A DNA stretch of 32,549 nt from Ephemerocybe angulata (lineage: Eukaryota > Basidiomycota > Agaricomycetes > Agaricales > Psathyrellaceae). Below are positions 19,825 to 29,174 of this stretch, in pieces. Each line of letters opens with the position of its first letter. Position 1 is the first letter of the stretch. The notes beneath the pieces were generated by a model. That model saw only the letters and a list, made by a program, of their open reading frames with translations. It made no database searches and had not been told where the DNA came from. The position numbers and the translations under genes are program-made. The stretch covers positions 1 through 32,549 of the forward strand of contig JAACJK010000244.1 in the NCBI GenBank assembly GCA_013368325.1, in the 5' to 3' direction.

Positions 19825-21252
19825 ATGAATCTCTGCTTCGAGCTGCTTCGAGAGGTGTTCGAAACCTTCCTACTCGCCGAATGGACTGGTCGACCATCGT
19901 CTATCACTATCACTGACCCCACGCCGCGCGCTACTCTTTGTCGTGTATGTAGGGAGTGGAACCATGTCATTCAAGGAACCCCGTCGCTCTGGACGAACCT
20001 TCGAGTCTTCCACGACATACCACCCACCTCCTTCAGCTCAGCCATATCATTCATCAACGACTACCTAAGGAGATCTCGCGCCCAGCCTCTCTCGATTTTC
20101 ATCGTCCCTCAAGAACGGGCGCCAATGAAACTCGTGGCTGAAGATAACGAACAAGACGCAATCCGTTCATTCCTTAGGACCCTCTATACGGCCTCTTCGA
20201 GGGTATTGACGCTTGTTATACATACGAGACGTTCCTCATCACTGCCCGATTGACTTCAGAATAGGAACAAAATAGGAATGCGGAAGAGCATTGCCGCTCA
20301 CTCCAAGCTCACTCGCACCTCAGACCTTTCTTCGCCGCATTCTCACTTCGTTGACTCTGCCTCTCGAAGCTGGGGATAATTTACGCTCGTTGCGCAAGTG
20401 CAGTCTGGACGGTTCCCCAACCTGCGTGAGTTGGTATTCGACTCCGACTGGGATGATACCATCTTGCACTATCCCGCACTTGACATACCGACACCGGCTC
20501 CAGAAGAGTCTTTCGTCACCGCCCACGTCAATCCGAAGCTGCGGTGGATGAATATCGATGGAAGGAGCCTAATGGCTCTATTGGAGCCGACGGACGAACA
20601 TCTTCACCTATCCTCGCTCCTACATCCTACCATAACCTCCATCACAGTCTTCCACCTCACATACCAGTCGCAATACTTCTCAGAGTCGAGCCTTCACGTT
20701 TTCTTCCGCGTCCTGACATCCCTCAAGTCTCTCGAAACCGTCGTATTCGATAGGTTAGAGCTGGAGCATCCGGCGAGCCTCCCAAACCCGGGAACCCTTC
20801 CTCTCTCAGGTGGCCTCGACGTCCAAGTCGTACTCAACCACATCGTAGTTAAGGGCTGCGATGCAAAGGATGTTGCATATCTTTTCAAGTTCTTCGCCCC
20901 GCGTAGGCTCACTCTCGAACAGTGCTTCCTCGACACTCCAACCTTCACAATTCCTCCCTGCATCACGCATCTCACGCTGGTCGCGATACAGAAGTGGTCT
21001 TCCCTCGCGGACACCATACCTTTCTGGACTGTGGTAGAGCTTGATATCGTGGCTCTATCTGCCTGTACGTCGGAGGCTATTCAGCTTCTTCGCCCCCTGT
21101 GTACACCGTATGAGGCAGAGAAGGAGACGATCATCCACCTGAGGCGTCTCGAGCTTGTCGACTGCTCCTCCCTCATACATCAAACGCTTCTAAAATGCCT
21201 TGAGAGGGAGATTGGTGTTGGGATTGGCCACGATGTCTCAGCTGAGGTTTGA
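19825..21252 (+). pseudogene. F-box protein gene (right copy), interrupted by a ~140 bp segment
   Basis: From ATG 19825 the product starts with an F-box (MNLCFELLREVF, CRVCREWN, TPSLWTNLRVF), continues through leucine-rich strands and ends at TGA 21250-21252. F-box proteins are substrate adaptors of SCF ubiquitin ligases. Compared with the left copy an extra segment lies at about 20251-20389 and opens with an in-frame TGA (20251-20253). Downstream, from 20398, the same reading frame resumes and is open to the end, so without this segment the gene would be intact. No GT donor marks the segment's left edge, so it does not look like a normal intron. The segment could be an insertion here or a deletion in the left arm. 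The body is clearly less damaged than the left copy. Product as it stands: about 142 aa containing the F-box only. Confidence 0.7.
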
Positions 21253-21262
21253 GGTCGATTAG

Positions 21263-21456
21263 TGTAGCGCGTATACTCGCGCTAGGGCGTAGAGGCTCAC
21301 CGTACGCAATGCACAAGACCCAAATATATAGGAATCGTACTGTAGCGTAGTAGTGGTGAGCGTAAGGACCACATAAGGTGGGCCTTACGCGAATATACAT
21401 GCAAATCAAACAAAGCCAAACAATCTAATCTAATCTAAGTCATCTCTCCCCTTACA
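21263..21456 (-). repeat. Probable 3' LTR of the minus-strand Ty3/gypsy element
   Basis: On the plus strand it begins TGTAGCGC and ends CCTTACA, giving TG..CA ends. On the minus strand it is preceded by a purine tract (GGAGGGGGAGAG, 21457-21468), as expected of a polypurine primer. The bases before it on the plus strand read ATTAG (possible target duplication); no matching copy was found because the partner LTR was not located. Length about 194 bp. Confidence 0.45.
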
Positions 21457-22026
21457 CTCTCCCCCTCCGGGTCGTGAAACGACCCGCAGATCAAAGTAGA
21501 GAATGATAAAACGATTCAATGAGGCTTCTGTAGGGAAAGAGAAGAAAAAAAATCCAAAATTCTAGTAGGTTTGGTCCAATAAACGTGCGTTAGGCACATA
21601 AAAGCATTAAAGGTGAGAATAGCATAGTCCAGATAAACAGTCAATTTGAACACGAAGGAGAAATTTATGAGTGGTGAATAAAGGTTTAATCGCGAGGTAT
21701 GATGAGTGCGAGTCCGAAATCAAAGAGTTTGAGGCAATAGAAATTCTGATGGATGAGGTATGGTAGTCGGAGGATGGTATGATGATGGTACGAGGGTGTG
21801 ATGGGCACGACGGCGCGGTGACGCGACTTTGATTGAGCGTAGTCCGAGGTAGTTCTTGGTGATTGACGCGTGAATGGTCAGCTTCTATTCATGCCCTCGA
21901 AGAATTACGGGGGCTGAAGTCCGTCGACTTCTGCGTCCCAACTCCGAGCCTCCGTTGCCGGTGGTGCCAATGACCAGGTATCCCTCCCCCCAATGCCAAG
22001 ACCGCCGTCTTTGCATTGAAGGATGT
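21457..22026 (-). other. 3' noncoding part of the Ty3/gypsy element
   Basis: About 570 bp between the pol stop and the LTR, without a recognisable frame. It includes the polypurine tract and a small perfect hairpin. Confidence 0.4.
21468..21486. repeat. Short perfect hairpin next to the polypurine tract
   Basis: An 8-bp stem (CGGGTCGT / ACGACCCG) with a 3-nt loop (GAA), directly beside the purine tract of the element. Confidence 0.55.
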
Positions 22027-25000
22027 TCAACCTCGCTTAAGCAGGCGCGATCGTGGTTGCACATGACCTGGTCGTGATCCCGACGGATTTTTCGTCAGAT
22101 CCTTGATCGACTTGACGCCCATGAGCTCGAGATACCGGTCAAGCGCAGCGAGCTTGTTGCACGTAGCCTGCGGTTCCCATGTGGGATCTCCAATCGCCCA
22201 TCTAACAAGAAACTCAACTTTTCCACCGGCATCCTGCCGATGTTCTAGTATCTCCTCGACATACCACTCAACATCGTCTGGAGCGCCGAAGTCATACGCT
22301 TCAGGTTGGGATCGGTTTGGAAAGTGAGTGTCGTCGCTTTTGAAGTGCGGCCGTAACAAGCTAACGTGGAACACATTGTGAATCCGCCGTTGTTGCAGGC
22401 TTTCCGGAAGTTCAATCTCGTACACCGATTTCTCGGGAGTTGCCCTCAACACTTGATAGGGACCAACGAACTTCGGTACGAGTTTGTCAGCCCGCCCCTT
22501 TGGTAGGTTGAGGTTCTTGGTTGATAGGTAAACCATGTCTCCCACTGCAATTCTCGGATCCCCACTGCGTTTCTTGTCCGCATGATGAACTTGGAATACG
22601 CGCGACGCTATAATTGCATCGTGCGCATCTGCGAGGTAGTGAAGCGCCCGATTGGCGAATGCTGTGACTCCTGGTGGAAAGTCGGACTCGCCCTCTGGGA
22701 ACGCCCTAATCATCCGAGGCATGTACCCAAGGTTGAGCTCGAATGGAGCGAACCCCGTAGTGACGTTGATGCTCGAGTTTATTGCGAACTCGACCATCAC
22801 GCACTTCGTCACCCAATCCTTCTGGTCTGGCTGTACCGCGGAGCGTAGGATTTGACCAATGCTTCGGTTGACTCGCTCTGTGATTCCATCCGTTTGAGGA
22901 TGGAACGAAGTCGACATGAGAAGCTTCGCACCGAGCAGGCGGTGAACCTCTTTCCACCATCGTGAGGTGAACTTGGTGTCTCGGTCAGAGACGATTGATT
23001 TGGGAAGTCCGTGAAGGCGCACGATCTCTCGCACAAAGATGTCGGAAAGCTCCGTGGCCGTCGTGGTCGTGTTGATGGGGATTAGGTGCACCATCGAGGT
23101 AAGTCGGCATATCACAACCCAAAGGTAGTTCTTGCCCTCGACCTCCGGGAATGGGCCAATAAAGTCCATCCCAATCGACTCCCATGGGTAGTGAGGTGTG
23201 GGTAGCGGATGGAGAAGTCCACTGGGCTTCTGGTTTGAAACCTTGCTTGTTGCGCATGTCACGCACGACTTGCAGAATTTCTCGGTGAGTGTGTAGATAC
23301 CTGGCCACCAGTACCACCTCCTGATATAATCAGCAGTCTTCTGTGGTCCAAAGTGGCCTACGGTTTCGTGCGCTTGCTCGATAATCGCGCCACGCAGTGT
23401 CCTCCCCATGTACGTCCCGTTGGGCACGCATGTAACTCGTTCCAAGGCCCGGTTTTTCGTCCAAATAATTCCCTCTTCAATCTCAAACATGTCATGCTTC
23501 CCCTCTCCTCGAAGGATCTTTGAGAAGAGTGGATCAGACTTGTATCCCTCCTTCACCGCTTCGTCGAATCCATCATGCTCTTCCATCACTTGCACGAGCT
23601 TCCTGGCCTTTGATACTGATTGCTCGACTGTCTGTTCCTTGCCCAGCGGCCGTTTCGGCACAGCTGCCACAGCGACAGGTTTATCAGCCTCGCGCATAGC
23701 GTCTGCTGCGACGTCCCGCATCTCCTTTCTCTCAAGCATCCGCCTCTCGAGTCGTGCAGACCGTCGCTTTCCAGCGATGGTTGCCATGACCGCACTGAAC
23801 TCCATTTCGCGTCCACGCAGCTCCTTCCTCCTGTCTGGCGGTAGGTCATCAAGCTCGGGATCGAGTCGACGATCTGCGTTGACGTACTCCGAGATATCGT
23901 GTGCGTCTCCCCAGTTGTCATTCTCATAGTACCGAGAAAAAGCATCGGCCACCTTATTCAGTATCCCCTTGACGTAGCGAATATTGAAGTCGAACCGCGA
24001 CATGAATTCCATCCACCGTGTCTGCCTCCCTGAGAGACGACTCTGCGTATGGAAGAATTCAAGCGCCTTGTGGTCGGTGACGACGTGTATGCGGTACCCC
24101 ACTAACTTGTCCTCCCATTTCAGCAACGCCTCCAGGATCGCCAGAGTTTCCTGCTCGAAAACTCGGTAATTCCTCTGCGCATCTGTAAACTTCCGTGACA
24201 TAAACCCCGCTGGTCGACATTGCTGCCAGGTAGGTCCCTGTCCGTACATCGCGCCAACGCCGCTGACGGATGCGTCACAAATGACCCAGATGGGTTCTGG
24301 CTTCGTCGCGTCGATAGGCTTGAGTATAGGTGTCTTGCAGCATATATCCTTGATCCGCTGGAAGCAGATCTCGTGGATAGGTCGCCACTCGAACGCTTGT
24401 CCATTCTTCGTCATTGAAGATAGCGGCTCCGTGTATGCCGCCACCTTTGGGAGAAACGGCGCGAGATATTGGACCAATCCGAGGAATCGTTGGATGTCGT
24501 TATAATTCCTCGGTGTCCTCCACTCCCGGATCCTCGCCATCTTGTCCGCATCAGCGTGCAAGCCCTTGTCGTCGATTAGATGTCCTAGACAATCAATCTC
24601 TTTTGCGTATAGCTCGACCTTCGACTGCTTGAGGTAGAATTCCGCCTCCTTGAGCTTATCAAAGATTAGCTTGAGGTGCCGTTCATGCTCGTCGACGCTG
24701 TTGCTGTACACAAACAGGTCGTCGAGATAGACATGGAGGAAGATCCCAATGAACTCTCGGAAGATTAAGTTCATTAGCCTCTGGAACGTAGCAGGTGCGT
24801 TACAGTCCCCCTGTTGCATTACATGGCTCACGAAGGTGCCGTAGATTGTTGCGAAGGACGTCTTCCACACATCGCCCGGCTCAATGCGCACTTGCTCGTA
24901 GGCATCAGACAGGTCAATCTTCGATCTGTACTTTGCTTTCGCAACATCCAGACGAATCTGATCCTGGTCTGGGAACGGGGTCACGTCCTTGACCGTGTTG

Positions 25001-25512
25001 TCGTTTCGTTTCCGGCAGTCGATGACTGTCCTCAGCCTCGCGTCGCGCTTAGCTAGGCAGAGCATCGGCGCAGCTTGAGCGCTCTGCTTTGGCTCCCATA
25101 ACCCGGCCTTCGTGTATTCGCCAATCTTCGCCGATAATTGGGTCTTCAGCGAGTCCGCGCATCGAGGTAAGTGATAGTTGTACTGCTTGTCCTCGTCGAT
25201 CAATGCAATGGTATGGTTGATCTCGCGCAGCGGAGGCTTCTTCATTCCGGACCCGCCCCATCGGTCAGCAAGCATGGTAGCCCACTGCTCCTTGAGCTTG
25301 GGTATGTCGTCCTCCGTGAGTTCGCCTTCGAACTCAACAGTTCTCGAGAACTCCTCCGCCATTCGGTTGAACTCCTGCGCAAATCCCAGATCATCCGCCG
25401 CTGGCACAATCTTCTCCTTCAACTGCTCCCTCGTCTTCAAGTCAGGAAACCGAGTTCTAGTGAACTCTTCGACAATCTCCTCGACTACCTCGACCTCCGG
25501 CTCGAACAGCAT
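22027..25512 (-). CDS. Pol polyprotein: RT, RNase H, integrase, chromodomain
   Basis: From the first in-frame Met (25512, minus) the frame encodes 1161 aa without a break; the frame itself is open back to 25779. Numbering from the codon at 25533: reverse transcriptase ~145-330 with catalytic YLDD at 269-272 (a variant of YxDD); RNase H with acidic residues in CDAS (~420), FEQE (~460) and TDHK (~487); integrase zinc motif H722, H727, C757, C760; catalytic triad D790, D850, E886 with the standard 35-residue gap; GPY at ~1024; chromodomain ~1089-1137 (YVEEIL..R and FLVRW). The chromodomain targets insertion to methylated-histone chromatin in related elements. All catalytic residues are present, so this pol looks recently active. 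No protease DSG/DTG motif is present before RT. Confidence 0.9.
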   Translation of the reverse strand: MLFEPEVEVVEEIVEEFTRTRFPDLKTREQLKEKIVPAADDLGFAQEFNRMAEEFSRTVEFEGELTEDDIPKLKEQWATMLADRWGGSGMKKPPLREINHTIALIDEDKQYNYHLPRCADSLKTQLSAKIGEYTKAGLWEPKQSAQAAPMLCLAKRDARLRTVIDCRKRNDNTVKDVTPFPDQDQIRLDVAKAKYRSKIDLSDAYEQVRIEPGDVWKTSFATIYGTFVSHVMQQGDCNAPATFQRLMNLIFREFIGIFLHVYLDDLFVYSNSVDEHERHLKLIFDKLKEAEFYLKQSKVELYAKEIDCLGHLIDDKGLHADADKMARIREWRTPRNYNDIQRFLGLVQYLAPFLPKVAAYTEPLSSMTKNGQAFEWRPIHEICFQRIKDICCKTPILKPIDATKPEPIWVICDASVSGVGAMYGQGPTWQQCRPAGFMSRKFTDAQRNYRVFEQETLAILEALLKWEDKLVGYRIHVVTDHKALEFFHTQSRLSGRQTRWMEFMSRFDFNIRYVKGILNKVADAFSRYYENDNWGDAHDISEYVNADRRLDPELDDLPPDRRKELRGREMEFSAVMATIAGKRRSARLERRMLERKEMRDVAADAMREADKPVAVAAVPKRPLGKEQTVEQSVSKARKLVQVMEEHDGFDEAVKEGYKSDPLFSKILRGEGKHDMFEIEEGIIWTKNRALERVTCVPNGTYMGRTLRGAIIEQAHETVGHFGPQKTADYIRRWYWWPGIYTLTEKFCKSCVTCATSKVSNQKPSGLLHPLPTPHYPWESIGMDFIGPFPEVEGKNYLWVVICRLTSMVHLIPINTTTTATELSDIFVREIVRLHGLPKSIVSDRDTKFTSRWWKEVHRLLGAKLLMSTSFHPQTDGITERVNRSIGQILRSAVQPDQKDWVTKCVMVEFAINSSINVTTGFAPFELNLGYMPRMIRAFPEGESDFPPGVTAFANRALHYLADAHDAIIASRVFQVHHADKKRSGDPRIAVGDMVYLSTKNLNLPKGRADKLVPKFVGPYQVLRATPEKSVYEIELPESLQQRRIHNVFHVSLLRPHFKSDDTHFPNRSQPEAYDFGAPDDVEWYVEEILEHRQDAGGKVEFLVRWAIGDPTWEPQATCNKLAALDRYLELMGVKSIKDLTKNPSGSRPGHVQPRSRLLKRG

Positions 25513-25779
25513 CTCTGGCCATGCAGTACCCAACGGATGGTTTGTGCGTCTCGCACCGGGACTGTCCGGATCCTCAACCTCCTCAACGGTCGCTCGTCTC
25601 GAATTCCATCGACGATCCTTGTTCGGATCGTTCGCCTTCAGGTGAGCGAAGTCATCTGTGTGGACTCGCTCCCCCTCAGACCTGTCGGCGCCTCGTTTGT
25701 CAGGGGGAACACGATCCTCTGTGGATCGTGCTGCACTCTGCGGGACTCGCTCCCCCTCAGGCTGAGCCCCCTCGCCCCG

Positions 25780-25782
25780 TCA
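25780..25782 (-). other. In-frame TGA (context TGA-CGG) upstream of pol
   Basis: On the minus strand this TGA closes a short frame and is followed without any other stop by 1250 codons of pol frame (25779-22030). The two codons read TGA CGG, a context known from plant viruses to favour stop-codon readthrough. The upstream frame contains a Met about 27 residues before the stop, but no gag-like domain. It could be programmed readthrough, an ordinary 5' boundary, or a single nonsense change in a decayed fusion. Confidence 0.5.
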
Positions 25783-26035
25783 GGGCTTCTTCACAGCAGG
25801 CGTGTACTGCTTCTTCATCCAGGTGCGTCGCTCCATCATCTTCGACTCCTGGGCCATATCCATCCCCTTGACTGAAAAGTCCTTGCCGCCAATGGTATCC
25901 GTATAAAAGTATATATAAAAGTATATGAAGGGGAAGGAAGGTAACGGCACCGGAATACCGGAGAGACAAGAGTGGTAGCACAGCAGAAAGAGTACCCGTT
26001 GGTCGAGGAAGAAGACGCTGGAAGGAAGAAACACT

Positions 26036-26400
26036 TGTAATTCTCTGTAGACTACGGACAAGTAGCTACTGGTTAAATATGCAGTAAAACATAGGAGATA
26101 TTGGTAAGAAATCTCACAAGAAGTTAAGAAGAATGGCGTATCAAAAGATATAGAACATAAGAAGCATAACAACTAACAAATAGAAGTGCGAAGAATAGCA
26201 GAAGTAATGATATATCAAAGGCGAAGTGAGCCATGCCGCAGCCAGAAGCAAGTGCAGCATGTAATGACATCATCAAAGAGAGATGTCCCAAATAGGCAGA
26301 AAACACATGACCAGATAAGATAAGATAACATCGCAATCACAGATTCCAACACTCCCCCTCAAGCCTAGCATTGTCTGGAAGACATAGCGACGTGCTTGGA
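26036..26400 (-). mobile_element. Ty1/copia 3' end: LTR, polypurine tract and pol tail
   Basis: On the minus strand the sequence reads a frame ending MLGLRGSV, overlapping GAGGGGGAG and then TGTTGGAATC. A short pol C-terminus running into a purine tract and a TGTTGGAAT LTR start is typical of Ty1/copia elements. The LTR would extend from 26351 down to about 26036 or 26046, where the plus strand starts TGTA. The rest of the copia element is missing. The LTR contains runs of ATAAGATAAG. Confidence 0.5.
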
Positions 26401-26954
26401 TGAAAATATAAGGGATGGAGATGTTATAAAGGGAATAAAAAAGAAATCAGCAAGATCGGACCACCTGGTGTTGCTGCACGACAGGGGCAAGGAGACAGGG
26501 CCAAAAGTGACCACAAGTCAGGTGATTTTTGCTGATAAATCGTGTAAGATCCAGCATAAGATCTGGATCTTATGCTGGATCTTACATGATTTGTAATGAT
26601 CAGTCATGTGATCATGCAAGATAAGATAAGAAAAGAAAAGATAAGAAAGGCTCAGAGATATGCTCGAGCATGGACAAATGGGAGGATGGGAGATGGAAAG
26701 TAGATGGAAAAATAGGTAAAATCTGTCATGAATGGAGTCGAAGAAATGCCCCAGAACCAGATAACAAAATGAATACTCCCCCTCGAGTCCAGGAATGACA
26801 GAAGCGCGTATAACGAGGAACTTTCAACTCACGCTCTGAAAATAAGACACACGGCGGCATAGAAAAGCACAAAACCGGTCAAAATAGGCCATGATAGGCA
26901 TGTCAACACAAAAGCCTGGAGCGAGTAAATCAGCAATCAACAGGTGTGGACAGG
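26401..26954. other. Transposon debris between elements
   Basis: No gene. A second CTCGAGGGGGAGTATT sequence (minus strand, near 26776-26790) resembles the copia polypurine tract at 26352-26360, so another copia 3' end may be nested here. A large palindrome lies at 26537-26592. Purine-rich runs (GATAAG, AAAAG) are frequent. Confidence 0.4.
26537..26592. repeat. Large near-perfect palindrome
   Basis: Arms 26543-26563 and 26566-26586 are perfect 21-bp inverted repeats separated by TG. Pairing continues outward to 26537/26592 with two G-T type mismatches. Each arm itself repeats AAGATC and ATAAGATC. As RNA or cruciform it would make a very stable hairpin. It lies in transposon debris with no gene next to it. 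Confidence 0.9.
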
Positions 26955-28019
26955 TGTTACGACCTGGATGATCTATTTATTCTTTTCCTTTTCCTTTTCT
27001 TTTTCTTTATTTCTCGTCTTTCATTTCTCTACTTTTCTATTATTACAAGACGCGTCTCGATCACGTGACACAGCACGTGCGATCACATGCACAGGTCACC
27101 TGTTACATCACGGGACCAGCACAGCATCAGTCAGCACCTCAGTCAGCATGACATCATATGCACAGCACTCGCACAGCTCTTCGACTCATACATGGTCATT
27201 CCTTACATAGCGTTCCACAGCTTCTGCACAGTATGTACAGCCTCGTATAGCCATAGTCACGTCACGGTCACGAAACATAGCAGTATATAACCTAGGTAGA
27301 CCTCACTGTATTTCCCCAGTCTTTAGCTGGTCAATATCACGGCCTTGTCTACAAGTCTCTTGCCTTGATTCTCTCGCCCCTTCTCTCTCTCTCTCTCGTC
27401 TTCTGTCCTAAGTTAGGGTTAGCAGCGCACCAGACCGGTCGTTCGCTGACAATAGCTAAAGACTTCCTTCGTCGCCGATCACCTCGATCCTCGACGCCAT
27501 CACCACTCTCAAACAACCATCAAACCTTGCCCGCGCCTAGGCGTGTGTTCCCTTATTCCATTTTCACACTATCCTCTTTTATCCCAAGCAACGCCCCTCT
27601 GTAGGAGGCAGCACCTTGGAGAGCGCGAGACTTTAGGTCTTAAGCACGTAGCGTAGAAGCCCCACTGTGAGAGGCCCAGACTTCTGATCTTCCCCGTTCG
27701 TTGTGATCTTCGATAACGGGAAGCTAAGAACCTGGTAACCGGTACTCAGAGCGATCAAGAGCTACGGCTCGGGCTTAGTTTACAAATTCCCCTTTTACCC
27801 CTTTTTCTCCTGCCCAATTAGGCCCTTTGTAGTTTGTCAACGGTCACTCTAGTCTACGTAGACACATTCCGTGAGAGACGCCATCTCGGAGATAGCAACT
27901 CGATCTCCACGACCTCAAGCAAATCGCATTGCGTAGACTGTACGGTATATCCTGCAGCCTGACGCATAGGATCGGACCGAGTATCCGCACAAGCAACCCC
28001 CTATCCCACATCACCCACT
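26955..28019 (+). repeat. 5' LTR and leader of the plus-strand Ty3/gypsy element
   Basis: Starts TGTTACGACCTGG at 26955, a common form of gypsy LTR start. It contains a TATA box (TATATAA, 27284-27290) and a (CT)n run (27382-27397) downstream of it, as in a U3-R region. The LTR end and primer-binding site could not be fixed; a TGGTAACCGG sequence at about 27735 is one candidate. gag begins at 28020. Confidence 0.45.
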
Positions 28020-29174
28020 ATGGCAGAAGCCCTCCAGTCCGCCATGGCCACCCTGGCGTCGACTATGACCAATCTTGGAAACATTGTCGCCTCTTTCGCA
28101 TCAACCTTTGACCGAAGCTCTTCCGAACTCTCCACCGCTGCAACAAACCTCGCTAACGCCTCCGAGGAACAGGCTGTCCTCACCCAAAAACAGACCCAAC
28201 TCGCCGAGGAACTTGCCAAGCAACGAGCCATTTCTACGCTCAAGAAACTGAAACCCGACCCTCCGAAAGAATTCAATGGAGCTCCTGAAAGAGCAGGAGG
28301 CTTCATTGCAGAACTGGAAATGTACTACGACATCATGGAAGTCGACGACGCAAAGCAACGGATCATTTTCGCCCTTTCCAAGATCAAAGGAGGAACGAAC
28401 GACATGGCTAGTCATTGGGCGGACAGCCAGAGAACTTTCATGAGGAACCACGAACCGACAGCTGAGGAACCAACCTACTTCAAGAACTGGAAGCAATTCG
28501 TCGTTACATTCAACAGCCACTTCGTCATCCAGAACGTCTCGGAAGCCGCCATCGACAAGATGCGCACCCTGGTCCAAGGCAGCTCCACCTGCGAAGAGTA
28601 TACTATCCTCTTCCAGGGGTACTCGACCCAGTCTGGATATAACGAACCGGCCATGCTTGCCGAGTACAAGCGAGGACTGAACAAGGCACTCAGGGATAAG
28701 ATCTACGGACTGATCCCGATGCCTACGACACTGGACGATTGGGCCAAGAAGGCATGCACCCTGGACAGACAGTTCCGCCTATCAAAAGGGGAACGGAACA
28801 ACGAACAGACCACCCAAAGGAAATGGACTCCAAGGGAGAACAATCGACCCACGCACTATGCCACAACCCCGGCTCGTGACCCCAACGCCATGGACATTGA
28901 TCGCAATCGCTCCCCTCTCATCTGCTACACTTGTGGGAAACCCGGTCACCGATCCGACTCCTGCAGGCAGGCTGTACCTGATGTCAGCTGTGCCTACTGC
29001 AAGGCCAAAGGACACAAGATCGCCGACTGCAAGTCCCCCAACAAGAAGCCCTTTGCCCCATTTTCCAAAGACACTGCCGCTCCTCCCCAGTACACCCGCG
29101 TCAACGACTTCGACCTTTCCGCTATGCCCGAATCCGAGATTGAGGCCCTCAAAGCCAAGTTGAAGGATTTTTAA
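28020..29174 (+). CDS. Gag polyprotein with two CCHC zinc knuckles (384 aa)
   Basis: An ATG at 28020 opens 384 codons ending at TAA 29172-29174. Residues ~30-75 are Ala/Gln-rich and helical. A retrotransposon Gag capsid-like region spans ~75-260 (PPKEFNG, then F...NHFV, then the basic YKRGL/LRDKI segment). Two CCHC knuckles follow: C302-x2-C-x4-H-x4-C and C324-x2-C-x4-H-x4-C, spaced 22 residues apart. These bind element RNA for packaging into virus-like particles. The C-terminus is acidic. The reading frame is uninterrupted even though pol directly downstream is broken, so gag may have decayed more slowly or the pol damage is recent. Confidence 0.9.
   Translation: MAEALQSAMATLASTMTNLGNIVASFASTFDRSSSELSTAATNLANASEEQAVLTQKQTQLAEELAKQRAISTLKKLKPDPPKEFNGAPERAGGFIAELEMYYDIMEVDDAKQRIIFALSKIKGGTNDMASHWADSQRTFMRNHEPTAEEPTYFKNWKQFVVTFNSHFVIQNVSEAAIDKMRTLVQGSSTCEEYTILFQGYSTQSGYNEPAMLAEYKRGLNKALRDKIYGLIPMPTTLDDWAKKACTLDRQFRLSKGERNNEQTTQRKWTPRENNRPTHYATTPARDPNAMDIDRNRSPLICYTCGKPGHRSDSCRQAVPDVSCAYCKAKGHKIADCKSPNKKPFAPFSKDTAAPPQYTRVNDFDLSAMPESEIEALKAKLKDF

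Larger units (their letters stand above)
17033..21255. repeat. Right arm of ~4.2 kb inverted duplication
   Basis: Mirror image of 3731-7897. The match begins at GTAAAGCCCTTGGGC (17038 region) and ends just after the F-box stop codon, only a few bases before an LTR that starts at 21263. It contains an extra ~140 bp inside the F-box gene and lacks about 100 bp of the central unalignable patch. Confidence 0.9.
21263..26034 (-). mobile_element. Ty3/gypsy chromovirus-type retrotransposon (minus strand)
   Basis: It consists of the pol gene, a 3' noncoding region, a polypurine tract and a probable 3' LTR. The domain order RT, RNase H, integrase, chromodomain assigns it to the chromovirus branch of Ty3/gypsy. 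No gag (no CCHC knuckle) and no retropepsin motif is visible between the copia LTR at ~26.0 kb and the RT domain. No LTR matching 21263-21456 was found at the 5' side. The 5' end is therefore probably lost or replaced by the copia sequence. The stated right border is approximate. Confidence 0.8.

Noticed and set aside
25171..25875. Plus-strand 234-codon frame opposite pol
   Set aside because: It is antisense to the open chromovirus frame and has no domain.
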